In this document: in pieces, positions 1 to 6,007 of the stretch | Layout of the letters: each line of letters opens with the position of its first letter | Position numbering within the stretch: position 1 is the stretch's first letter | Assembly: GCA_964631335.1 (NCBI GenBank) | Contig: CAZVXD010000053.1 | Coordinates: 1 to 13,247 of the forward strand | Length of the DNA: 13,247 nt | Direction: 5' to 3' | From: JAFGHJ01 sp964631335 | GTDB taxonomy: Bacteria; Hydrothermota; UBA3072 | Translations under genes and position numbers: made by a program | Notes under the pieces: generated by a model | Told to the model about the DNA's origin: nothing | The model's input: only the letters and a program-made list of their open reading frames with translations | Databases searched by the model: none

Positions 1-294
1 TCCGAATTCGGTGAATGCCGCTCCGTCCTTCTCTGATCCGAAATAAACGGAGTTTCCATCCCAATAATTCTTAAGTTCCGAAACAGGTTGAAGAGGTGTC
101 TCAAGAACAATGATTTCATCTTTTTCATTTTGCGAATAGGCTTTTTCAGGGCTTAGAACCAGTAATTCCAGATTCCCCATGAGCATGGTTGTTACCGATA
201 CAGGGGCATCTTCCCAGGTTACGGATTGTTTACAGGACATAGTTATTATAACAAAAAGAGTAAAAAACAGAGTAGAAAAGGATCTTTTATTCAT
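1..294 (-). CDS. Putative lipoprotein, N-terminal part only (runs off left edge)
   Basis: About 98 N-terminal residues are visible. Translation starts at an ATG (294-292) preceded by a strong GGAGG ribosome site about 8 bases upstream. The protein opens with a basic n-region (MNKRS), a hydrophobic stretch and a lipobox-like ITMSC with Cys21, so it is probably a lipoprotein exported by Sec and lipidated. The following part (residues 38-98) is a beta-rich segment ending around 'YFGSEKDGAAFTEFG'. Its pattern loosely recalls the small N-terminal domain in front of some M23 (LytM) endopeptidases. That is a weak impression, and the catalytic part, if any, lies outside the window. The gene follows leuB on the same strand with an 86-base gap, so it could be read from the leuB promoter. 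Function is unknown from what is visible. Confidence 0.75.
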   Translation of the reverse strand, partial: MNKRSFSTLFFTLFVIITMSCKQSVTWEDAPVSVTTMLMGNLELLVLSPEKAYSQNEKDEIIVLETPLQPVSELKNYWDGNSVYFGSEKDGAAFTEFG

Positions 295-380
295 CTTTTA
301 TTACCTCCAGTAAAATCACACTTCTTTCCTTTGTTGTTTTTTGTCCGTCAACCTTAGGACGGCACCGGTCAGAATTTGAC

Positions 381-1439
381 TTAAGTTAGATTCTCGACAA
401 CCAGATCTCCTACTTCGCTGGTTGAATATCCCATCTTACCCGCGGAAAGACTTTCAAGTTTTTCCTTAACAACCTTTTTAACGGAATTCTCGACCGATTC
501 AGCAGCCGCTTCTTCGCCAAGAGTATCCAGCATTAAAGAAAGCGCGCATATCGCGGCTAAGGGGTTTATAACGTTTTTCCCGGTGTATTTAGGAGCGCTT
601 CCGCCGATTGGTTCGAACATGGATACTCCTTCCGGGTTAAGATTTCCTCCGGCAGCAATACCCATACCGCCCTGAACCATTGCTCCAAGATCGGTTATAA
701 TATCTCCGAACATGTTATCTGTGACGATTACATCGAACCATTCAGGATTTTTGACCATCCACATGCACGTTGCATCCACATGAGCGTAATCGGTTTTTAT
801 ATCGGGATAATTCTTGGCGACTTTATAAAAGGTCCTTTCCCATAAATCGAAAGCGAAAGTTAAAACATTTGTTTTTCCGCAGAGTGTAACCTGTTTTCTT
901 TTATTCCTTTTTTTAGCGTATTCGAAAGCAAATCTTATGCAGCGTTCCACTCCCTTAAAAGTATTAATACTTTCCTGAACGGCAACTTCATCCAGAGTAT
1001 TTTTCTTTAAGAAACCTCCGGAACCGCAGTATAATCCTTCAGTATTCTCCCTTACTACGACAAAATCGACATCTTTTTCTTCCTTATTTGCCAGGGGGCA
1101 GAATCTCTTGTCGTAAAGTATTACCGGTCTTAAATTGATATACTGGTCGAGGGCAAAACGCAGATTAAGCAAGATTCCCTTTTCCAGAATACCCGGTTTT
1201 ACTTCAGGGTGACCGATAGCACCAAGGTATATTGCCTCGAAAGTTTTAAGCTCTTCGAGCACTGAATCAGGTAAAACTTCTCCGGTTTTTAAATATCTAT
1301 CTCCTCCCACATCGTATTCGGCAGTTTCGCATTTGAACCCGAACTTCGATTGAACAGCGTCGAGAACTTTTAACCCTTCTCTTACTACCTCGGGACCAGT
1401 GCCGTCACCCGGTATTACTGCGATTCTGTAAGTTTTCAT
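381..1439 (-). CDS. leuB: 3-isopropylmalate dehydrogenase (IPMDH/IDH family)
   Basis: This is a cytosolic decarboxylating beta-hydroxyacid dehydrogenase of 352 residues, the usual length for LeuB. LeuB converts 3-isopropylmalate to 2-oxoisocaproate in leucine synthesis. The N-terminal 'AVIPGDGTGPEV' is present. Substrate-binding arginines lie in LRFALDQYINLR (Arg94, Arg104) and VVVREN (Arg130). Catalytic Tyr137 and Lys189 and metal ligands Asp222, Asp246 and Asp250 (in TDNMFGDIITD) are all intact. The coenzyme loop reads GGSAPKYTGKNVINP. Lys284-Tyr285 sit where typical NAD-dependent IPMDHs have Asp-Ile/Leu and where E. coli isocitrate dehydrogenase has its NADP-selecting Lys-Tyr. The Tyr/Arg pair that completes the NADP site in that enzyme is not obvious near the C-terminus. 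Tartrate/D-malate or homoisocitrate dehydrogenase are alternatives in the same fold. The start codon has an AGGGGGA ribosome site. No leuA or leuC is in the window, but a leuD-like end lies at the right edge. Confidence 0.87.
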   Translation of the reverse strand: MKTYRIAVIPGDGTGPEVVREGLKVLDAVQSKFGFKCETAEYDVGGDRYLKTGEVLPDSVLEELKTFEAIYLGAIGHPEVKPGILEKGILLNLRFALDQYINLRPVILYDKRFCPLANKEEKDVDFVVVRENTEGLYCGSGGFLKKNTLDEVAVQESINTFKGVERCIRFAFEYAKKRNKRKQVTLCGKTNVLTFAFDLWERTFYKVAKNYPDIKTDYAHVDATCMWMVKNPEWFDVIVTDNMFGDIITDLGAMVQGGMGIAAGGNLNPEGVSMFEPIGGSAPKYTGKNVINPLAAICALSLMLDTLGEEAAAESVENSVKKVVKEKLESLSAGKMGYSTSEVGDLVVENLT

Positions 1440-1517
1440 TTTTATTTAATCCCCCTTTTAATACAATCATCTTTTTTTTAACCTCTAAGATAAATAATAA
1501 AATAGAAACTGGTAATT

Positions 1518-1545
1518 ATCTTATTATTATTGGTATTTTTGTCAA
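1518..1545 (-). promoter_or_regulatory. Probable sigma70-type promoter of leuB
   Basis: On the minus strand TTGACA (1545-1540) is followed after 16 bases by TAAGAT (1523-1518). Transcription would begin near 1511 and give a leader of about 70 bases before the leuB ATG. An alternative -10, GATAAT, lies at 19-base spacing. No stable hairpin or leucine-codon leader peptide is visible in the leader. Confidence 0.55.
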
Positions 1546-1572
1546 CCCGTTTATTTCACTATTATTTATTAG

Positions 1573-2361
1573 TTAATCAGTTTGGTTGATATTGTTTTTC
1601 AACTCTATTTTTTTGATTCTGCTTCTTTTCTGATATTCTTCAGCTAAACTTAATATTTCCTTTCTATCTTCATTTATATTAAATTTAAGGCTATCCAATG
1701 CTTCTCTAAGGGAATTATTGACAATGATAATTGCGAACTGCTGGGCGGCAATCTCACCAAAGCTCTTTTCAATTTCTGCTTTACTACTATATTTGTCTAT
1801 TAATTCTCCGTTATTACCAAAAATATTACATCTAATTTTAGTGTTACCTATACCTATTTGCGTCGGCAGGACAAGATACAAAAAAGCTGATCCCAACGCT
1901 CCGTAACCAATACCTAGGAGTCCATACGCATAACCTACTACAAATTGTTCTTGAGGAAGATTGCTTCCTTTAGCTACACCAATTGCTGTACCTAAAAACA
2001 TAGGAATAGAAGCAAGGAGAGTTCCTCCAATATGCATTTGTTGTTGATATTCGAGCAAAACTTCAATAGATAAATATATCTTAGGCGCGGCTTCGTCAGC
2101 AATAGGAAAGAGATTTTTTCTTAAATCTTTATCCAAAGCTTCCCCAATCTCTTTTTTTATTTCGGGAAACCAACAACCCGAGCCAGTTTTTTCTGTTTTA
2201 ATACCTTTTAACTCTTTTACATCGACGGATATCTCTGTATTTAAATTTAAGGGTTCTATAGAGATATTACCTTTTTCAGGTTCGTATCTTAAATGACATT
2301 CTTTAACACATCCATGAAATAAGAACATAATTAGAAATAAAGTTTTAAATATTTTACTCAT
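1573..2361 (-). CDS. Putative lipoprotein with two central hydrophobic segments, unknown function
   Basis: 262 residues from the ATG at 2361. A TTG two codons upstream (2367) also opens the frame, but the ATG fits the promoter position better and neither has a ribosome site. The N-terminus is a signal sequence ending in LFHGC, so Cys18 could be lipidated, although His/Phe make a poor lipobox. Residues 30-105 are soluble with several beta-like stretches. Residues 111-131 and 141-167 are glycine-rich and hydrophobic and could form a membrane hairpin. The C-terminal 60 residues are charged and helical (about 195-255). This layout recalls lipoproteins that carry a glycine-rich membrane-inserted hairpin, but I recognise no named family. 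It is the only gene between its own promoter and leuB, 133 bases downstream. Envelope location is inferred. Confidence 0.72.
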   Translation of the reverse strand: MSKIFKTLFLIMFLFHGCVKECHLRYEPEKGNISIEPLNLNTEISVDVKELKGIKTEKTGSGCWFPEIKKEIGEALDKDLRKNLFPIADEAAPKIYLSIEVLLEYQQQMHIGGTLLASIPMFLGTAIGVAKGSNLPQEQFVVGYAYGLLGIGYGALGSAFLYLVLPTQIGIGNTKIRCNIFGNNGELIDKYSSKAEIEKSFGEIAAQQFAIIIVNNSLREALDSLKFNINEDRKEILSLAEEYQKRSRIKKIELKNNINQTD

Positions 2362-2367
2362 AACCAA

Positions 2368-2395
2368 AATTTAAAACGACAAACGAATAAGTCAA
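2368..2395 (-). promoter_or_regulatory. Promoter placed for leaderless transcription of the 262-residue lipoprotein gene
   Basis: TTGACT (2395-2390), 16 bases, then TAAATT (2373-2368) on the minus strand. Only 6 bases separate the -10 element from the ATG at 2361, so the predicted start point coincides with the start codon. No Shine-Dalgarno sequence precedes the ATG, which agrees with a leaderless message. Confidence 0.5.
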
Positions 2396-2497
2396 GAGAA
2401 AACCTTATAAATGTAGAGAAGTTATGTTTTTATATTTATAGTAATTCTTTTATTTAAAGCTTCTTAAAAAATTTAAAAGAAATACAGAGAAGGGACT

Positions 2498-2857
2498 TTA
2501 AGAGGTCTGCCCTCCTTCTCCTCCGTATAATTGCTTAAACGCCGTTTCAGCCTTAGTTAAATCTTCGAGTAAATCGGTTCTGCCTTTAGAAACAAGCGCT
2601 TTTAGTTTGAGAATCGATATTTGAAAAGAACATATCGAATCATCTAATTTCCCCATTTTGTGGTATACTAATCCTAAATTCAATTTCGTCCTGGCGTACT
2701 CGTCCTCGTATCTATCTTCACCTTCCGAAATCATTTCCCAGAGAACATCGGAGCTCTGCTCCATTAAACCGATCGCTATGGGTAGCTTTCCGGTTTTTTG
2801 CGCGTTTAAGCCTTTGCTGTAAAGATATTTAGCGTACAGGTTTTTAACAAATGACAT
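2498..2857 (-). CDS. Small TPR-like helical repeat protein
   Basis: 119 residues, no signal peptide, predicted cytosolic. Residues 15-45 (SKGLNAQKTGKLPIAIGLME) and 56-83 (KLNLGLVYHKMGKLDDSICS) follow the tetratricopeptide pattern: paired helices with small residues at positions 8 and 20 and 'GK' at the turn. A third helix pair covers 85-111, giving roughly two to three TPR units. Such proteins usually serve as protein-binding scaffolds. The start has an excellent AAGGAGAT ribosome site. It is the last gene of the transcription unit starting at 3979, 70 bases after the DUF4919-like lipoprotein gene, and no obvious promoter of its own is seen. The partner is unknown. Confidence 0.8.
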   Translation of the reverse strand: MSFVKNLYAKYLYSKGLNAQKTGKLPIAIGLMEQSSDVLWEMISEGEDRYEDEYARTKLNLGLVYHKMGKLDDSICSFQISILKLKALVSKGRTDLLEDLTKAETAFKQLYGGEGGQTS

Positions 2858-2927
2858 ATGTATCTCCTTCCCCTCTTTATATCTTAATATTTAATATAGA
2901 AATTTATAACGGAACCTGTTAAAAACG

Positions 2928-3611
2928 CTAATCGTATTTCTGTAAATTCATTTCTTCCGAAAAGCGTTTTAAAGCCAATTCGATGTTGAAAAACAATTCC
3001 GTTTCTCTATTTTCATTGAAAGCTTTTATTATGTCAAAGCTGTAACCGTCTTTTATCGTTAAGTATTGCTCAGATTGAGTTAAATTTAACCAATTTAACA
3101 AATCATACTCTTCCGAAATCTCTATTACAATAAAAGCGGTCTTAGGACTCTTTCCATCCCCGGAGAAATAAATAGAATTTAGCAAACCGTTATAAATACC
3201 GTTATGATAATTTGATTTTACTGAGTCGCCGATCTGATTGTATATGTTCCTACAGTATAAATGGGTTCTAATATCTATATATCTTTTTCCCAGAATTTCC
3301 CCAGCGATTTTAAGAGCCTTATTAAAATTTTTTTCTTCTATATTAAACTCTATTTGTTTTCTTAATCCGTCGATTTTAGAATCGTAGGGATCATATATTT
3401 TTGTCTTAGTATAAGCCATTCTCAAAGTAAAAAAATCTTCAGACTTTCCGTTTTTTATAATGTCTAAAAGCGAATAATAATCTTTTCCATCCAACAAATT
3501 TATATAATCAAATAATATATAATTGGATCCGGAATCAATTTCTTTGTTCTTTTTAGCCGTGCTGCAGGTGAAAAATAAGGTAAAAACTATTAAAATAAAA
3601 CCTTTTTTCAA
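2928..3611 (-). CDS. DUF4919-like lipoprotein
   Basis: 227 residues starting at a TTG (3611-3609) with an AGGGG ribosome site embedded in the end of the preceding gene. A signal sequence ends in LFFTC, so Cys16 is the likely lipidation site. The mature part opens with 'YILFDYINLLDGKDYYSLLD'. It carries an 'AYTKTKIYDPYDSKI' segment, a helical middle, and the block SGDGKSPKTAFIVIEISEEY followed by DLLNWL. This order matches what I know of DUF4919 proteins, found mainly in Bacteroidetes-related bacteria (an 'F-Y-P-L' start, a 'Y.PY' segment and a 'GDG-S-.TAF-V' block). The family has no known function. Only 8 bases separate it from the stop of the GIY-YIG-like gene, so translation is probably coupled. 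Envelope location is inferred. Confidence 0.78.
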   Translation of the reverse strand: MKKGFILIVFTLFFTCSTAKKNKEIDSGSNYILFDYINLLDGKDYYSLLDIIKNGKSEDFFTLRMAYTKTKIYDPYDSKIDGLRKQIEFNIEEKNFNKALKIAGEILGKRYIDIRTHLYCRNIYNQIGDSVKSNYHNGIYNGLLNSIYFSGDGKSPKTAFIVIEISEEYDLLNWLNLTQSEQYLTIKDGYSFDIIKAFNENRETELFFNIELALKRFSEEMNLQKYD

Positions 3612-3619
3612 ACGCTCCC

Positions 3620-3979
3620 CTATTCCCCTCTTTCCTCTTCTTTAAAATTACACCCGAATGGCTCGAATACTTTCAAATGACTTTCAAGTAAATCGTGTTC
3701 TTCCGACATCCTTACCCACTCGCTATCATTCGAATGCACATGAACATGAGTAGCTCCCATATCTTTTATACATTTAGATTGAAGGTGATAAGTACCTATT
3801 TGGACTCCCAGATCTCCCTGTCCTATATAAATAGGAGTCCACTTTCCATCTTCACTTTTCCTCGCGAAAATGTAATTCCCTAATTTACCTTCTTTGAAAT
3901 CAGCAGGCAAGTCATGAATATAATAGGTGTAACGCTGACCATCTACACCGATCCAATCAAATGTTTCTTTTTCCTCCAT
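3620..3979 (-). CDS. GIY-YIG-like small protein lacking the catalytic arginine
   Basis: 119 residues from the ATG at 3979, which has an AAGGA site six bases upstream. A TTG at 3997 would add six residues but lacks a ribosome site. A core 'GNYIFAR' (residues 34-40), 'PIYIGQGDL' (49-57), His65, 'GATHVHVH' (75-82), Arg90, 'EEHDLL' (93-98) and Asn111 follow the order of compact GIY-YIG proteins: GIY and YIG strands, central helix, conserved Glu and late Asn. In active nucleases the helix after YIG carries an Arg. Here the equivalent position is Gln60 (DLGVQIGTYH), so nuclease activity is doubtful, although the Glu is kept. No signal peptide; cytosolic. It is the first gene of the unit that continues with the DUF4919-like lipoprotein and the TPR protein. 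The family assignment is pattern recognition, not a search result. Confidence 0.7.
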   Translation of the reverse strand: MEEKETFDWIGVDGQRYTYYIHDLPADFKEGKLGNYIFARKSEDGKWTPIYIGQGDLGVQIGTYHLQSKCIKDMGATHVHVHSNDSEWVRMSEEHDLLESHLKVFEPFGCNFKEEERGE

Positions 3980-4002
3980 TTTGTTTCCTTTCTTCAATTA
4001 TT

Positions 4003-4030
4003 ATTTTATGATTTAAATTTAATTTGTCAA
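4003..4030 (-). promoter_or_regulatory. Promoter of the GIY-YIG / DUF4919 / TPR transcription unit
   Basis: TTGACA (4030-4025), 16 bases, TAAAAT (4008-4003) on the minus strand. The start point would be near 3996, leaving a 17-base leader that just contains the ribosome site of the ATG at 3979. The stretch 4031-4137 between this promoter and the divergent one shows no further structure that I can support. Confidence 0.65.
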
Positions 4031-4137
4031 CCTCTTTGCTTCAACCTAATGTTCACATGTAGAGCCTATAGGTAATGTAAAAAACAGATTTTAAATCCAT
4101 TTCTGAAAAGCTTTGCAAAACAAGATAAGAAAAAGTA

Positions 4138-4166
4138 TTGCCAAAAAACATATTTTATATTATAAT
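4138..4166 (+). promoter_or_regulatory. Near-consensus sigma70-type promoter for the structured RNA / beta-helix gene
   Basis: TTGCCA (4138-4143), exactly 17 bases, TATAAT (4161-4166). Transcription should start at about A4173-A4174, two or three bases before the closing stem of the structured RNA at 4176. The tight fit between start point and stem argues that the fold belongs to the transcript. Confidence 0.72.
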
Positions 4167-4172
4167 ATGAAT

Positions 4173-4260
4173 AACGGGGGGATTACGTATCACAGATACC
4201 GGGCTGAGCTACTCGCAGCGGACGCTGCACTCAGCTAAAAAGTAATCCCCTCTTTTATTT
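4173..4260 (+). ncRNA. Unrecognised three-way-junction RNA (small RNA or 5' leader)
   Basis: Four nested or adjacent perfect helices can be read directly. P1 pairs 4176-4186 (GGGGGGATTAC) with 4242-4252 (GTAATCCCCTC), 11 bp with one G-U pair. P2 is 4187-4191 GTATC with 4195-4199 GATAC around an ACA triloop. P3 is 4203-4208 GCTGAG with 4230-4235 CTCAGC. P3b is 4215-4219 GCAGC with 4224-4228 GCTGC around a GGAC loop. The P3/P3b internal loop is CTACTC against a single A. Joining strands are CGG (P2 to P3) and TAAAAA (P3 to P1). P1 is followed directly by TCTTTTATTT, like an intrinsic terminator tail. The beta-helix gene starts about 60 bases downstream with its own GGGAGG site. It could be a roughly 85-base small RNA or a leader that attenuates that gene. 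It matches none of the riboswitch, ribozyme or tRNA consensus patterns I know. Confidence 0.65.
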
Positions 4261-4313
4261 GTTTTCGAATTTATAAGTATTAAAAACATTTATTTGGAAT
4301 TCGGGAGGCTATT

Positions 4314-5825
4314 ATGAAAAAATATATAATTATTCTTTTGTGGTTAGCGTCTCTCCCCTCCTTAACAAAAACTTACTACGTTTCAAATAATGGCAGCGAT
4401 AGTTATAACGGAGAATCTGCCGATTCCGCCTTTGAGACTATTCAGCATGCCGCAAACACCGTTACGGCAGGAGATTCCGTTCTCGTATTAAACGGAGACT
4501 ATCAAGGTTTCGATCTAAGAGGAATAGACGGCACGGAATCCGACCCGATTGTTTTTATGGCAAACGGAGATAACGTAAGAATTACAAGCGAAAACCCTCG
4601 TACCGACGACGGTATAAATCTTGAAGGTCCGGACTGGGTTGTAATAGACGGATTTATTGTCATAGGGATCCCTAGAAACGGTATCCGATTGGCAACCGCG
4701 AAACACATAACAATAAAAAATAATACCTGTTTAAATAACTCGCGTGGAATATTCACGGGATTTGTAGATTATGCCGTGATTGAAAATAATTTATGCGCTT
4801 ACTCCTGGGATGAACATGGCATATACCATTCAAACAGCGGAGATCACCCTATCATAAGGTATAATATTTGTCATCATAACAATAGCTGCGGAATTCATAT
4901 GAACGGCGATCTTAGCATGGGAGGAGACGGTATGATAACCGATGCAATAATCAAAGGCAATATTGTATATGAAAATGGAGAAGCCGGAGGCTCTGGAATT
5001 AATTGTTCGGGAGTGGCTGATTCAAAAATATTCAATAATCTTTTATATCAAAATCATGCAAGCGGTATCAGTCTTTACAAGGGAGGATCTGCTTACGGTT
5101 CATATAATACAAAAATATATAATAATACAATAATTAACGCGTCCGACAGCAGATGGTGCGTTAATATCGGCGACAGCAGCACAACTGCCGATACTCTTTA
5201 TAATAATATACTCATTAATCTTCATTCCTGGCATGGGAGTATAGCTATAGATGAGGTTTCATTAAACGAATTTTACAGTGATTATAACATTGTTATAGAC
5301 GCGATTAGCAGAGACGGGGACGCAACGGCAATAAGCCTTTCCGAATGGCAAGAACTGGGGTATGACACTCATTCAATGCTTGCTGATTCTATGGATCAAA
5401 TTTTTGCAGACTGGGGAAATGGGGATTTTCACCTTCTGGCCTCTTCTCAAGCAGTCGATTCGGGCACTTCCGCTGTTTCCGCTATAGTAACATGTGATCT
5501 TGATAATATCTCCAGACCATACGGAAGCAGATACGACATAGGAGCTTATGAATACAATCCTCCCGGAGGTAATTTTATTGATGAAAAATTACAAAATCCC
5601 TGTAAGATAATAATTAAGAAAAACGAAGTACTATTTGAAAACTTAAATCCAAATGTAACCGTCGAAATATTCGATCTTAAAGGAATTTTAATACATAAAT
5701 CCAGTGTTATTTCCGCGACAACTTATAGATACAATATAGAAAATGTCCCGGGCGGCATATATTTCTGGCATGTAAAGAATAATCGGGGTAATGGAATTAA
5801 GGGTAAGCTTATAATAGCAAGATAA
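4314..5825 (+). CDS. Secreted right-handed beta-helix protein with type IX-like C-terminal sorting domain
   Basis: 503 residues with a GGGAGG ribosome site. Signal peptide at residues 1-19 (MKKYIIILLWLASL...). Residues 21-65, beginning YYVSNNGSDSYNG, form the DUF1565-like entry to a pectate-lyase-type beta-helix. From about 75 to 330 the chain repeats short coils such as 'HITIKNNTCL', 'YAVIENNLC', 'IIRYNICHHN' and 'TKIYNNTII', typical of right-handed parallel beta-helices of the NosD/PbH1 type. It ends with RPYGSRYDIGAYEY (401-414), the usual close of this architecture. Residues 430-503 form an Ig-like Por/type IX sorting domain (VEIFDLKGILI, PGGIYFWHV, GKLIIAR) without the common YPNP opening. 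It is probably exported and anchored or released at the cell surface, perhaps as a polysaccharide lyase or a structural protein. No catalytic site can be named. The stop codon is the last codon before the assembly gap. Confidence 0.88.
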   Translation: MKKYIIILLWLASLPSLTKTYYVSNNGSDSYNGESADSAFETIQHAANTVTAGDSVLVLNGDYQGFDLRGIDGTESDPIVFMANGDNVRITSENPRTDDGINLEGPDWVVIDGFIVIGIPRNGIRLATAKHITIKNNTCLNNSRGIFTGFVDYAVIENNLCAYSWDEHGIYHSNSGDHPIIRYNICHHNNSCGIHMNGDLSMGGDGMITDAIIKGNIVYENGEAGGSGINCSGVADSKIFNNLLYQNHASGISLYKGGSAYGSYNTKIYNNTIINASDSRWCVNIGDSSTTADTLYNNILINLHSWHGSIAIDEVSLNEFYSDYNIVIDAISRDGDATAISLSEWQELGYDTHSMLADSMDQIFADWGNGDFHLLASSQAVDSGTSAVSAIVTCDLDNISRPYGSRYDIGAYEYNPPGGNFIDEKLQNPCKIIIKKNEVLFENLNPNVTVEIFDLKGILIHKSSVISATTYRYNIENVPGGIYFWHVKNNRGNGIKGKLIIAR

Positions 5826-5925
5826 NNNNNNNNNNNNNNNNNNNNNNNNNNNNNNNNNNNNNNNNNNNNNNNNNNNNNNNNNNNNNNNNNNNNNNNNNNN
5901 NNNNNNNNNNNNNNNNNNNNNNNNN
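5826..5925. other. Assembly gap (100 Ns)
   Basis: Exactly 100 unknown bases, the conventional filler for a scaffold gap of unknown size. It begins at the base after the TAA of the beta-helix gene. The true distance and even the adjacency of the two flanking contigs are therefore unproven, and genes could be missing. Any terminator of the beta-helix gene and most of the aldolase promoter region are hidden. Confidence 0.98.
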
Positions 5926-6007
5926 TTGCGTTTGATTTTTTTTTGATTATATTAAAGTTGTTTAAATTCAAAAGGAAAAGAAACTTCAAATTTAGGAGGC
6001 TAAAGTT

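Noticed and set aside
345..368. Terminator after leuB: CCGTC with GACGG around an 8-base loop
   Set aside because: On the minus strand the stem is followed by A-rich, not T-rich, sequence, so it does not look like an intrinsic terminator.
4150..4225. tRNA gene on the minus strand, suggested by the D-arm-like GTAGCTCAGCCCGGTA
   Set aside because: The D-stem cannot close (TCTG instead of GAGC after GGTA), and there is no anticodon arm, T-loop GTTC or matching acceptor stem.
4176..4252. TPP riboswitch, because of GGGG and GCTGAG
   Set aside because: The second half of the TPP consensus (ACCTGAT and the GCG.AGGGAA region) is missing, and the arm order differs.
4176..4252. Hammerhead ribozyme or retron msr/msd, because of the three-way junction with closing repeats
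   Set aside because: The CTGANGA and GAAA core of a hammerhead is absent, and no reverse transcriptase gene is nearby for a retron.
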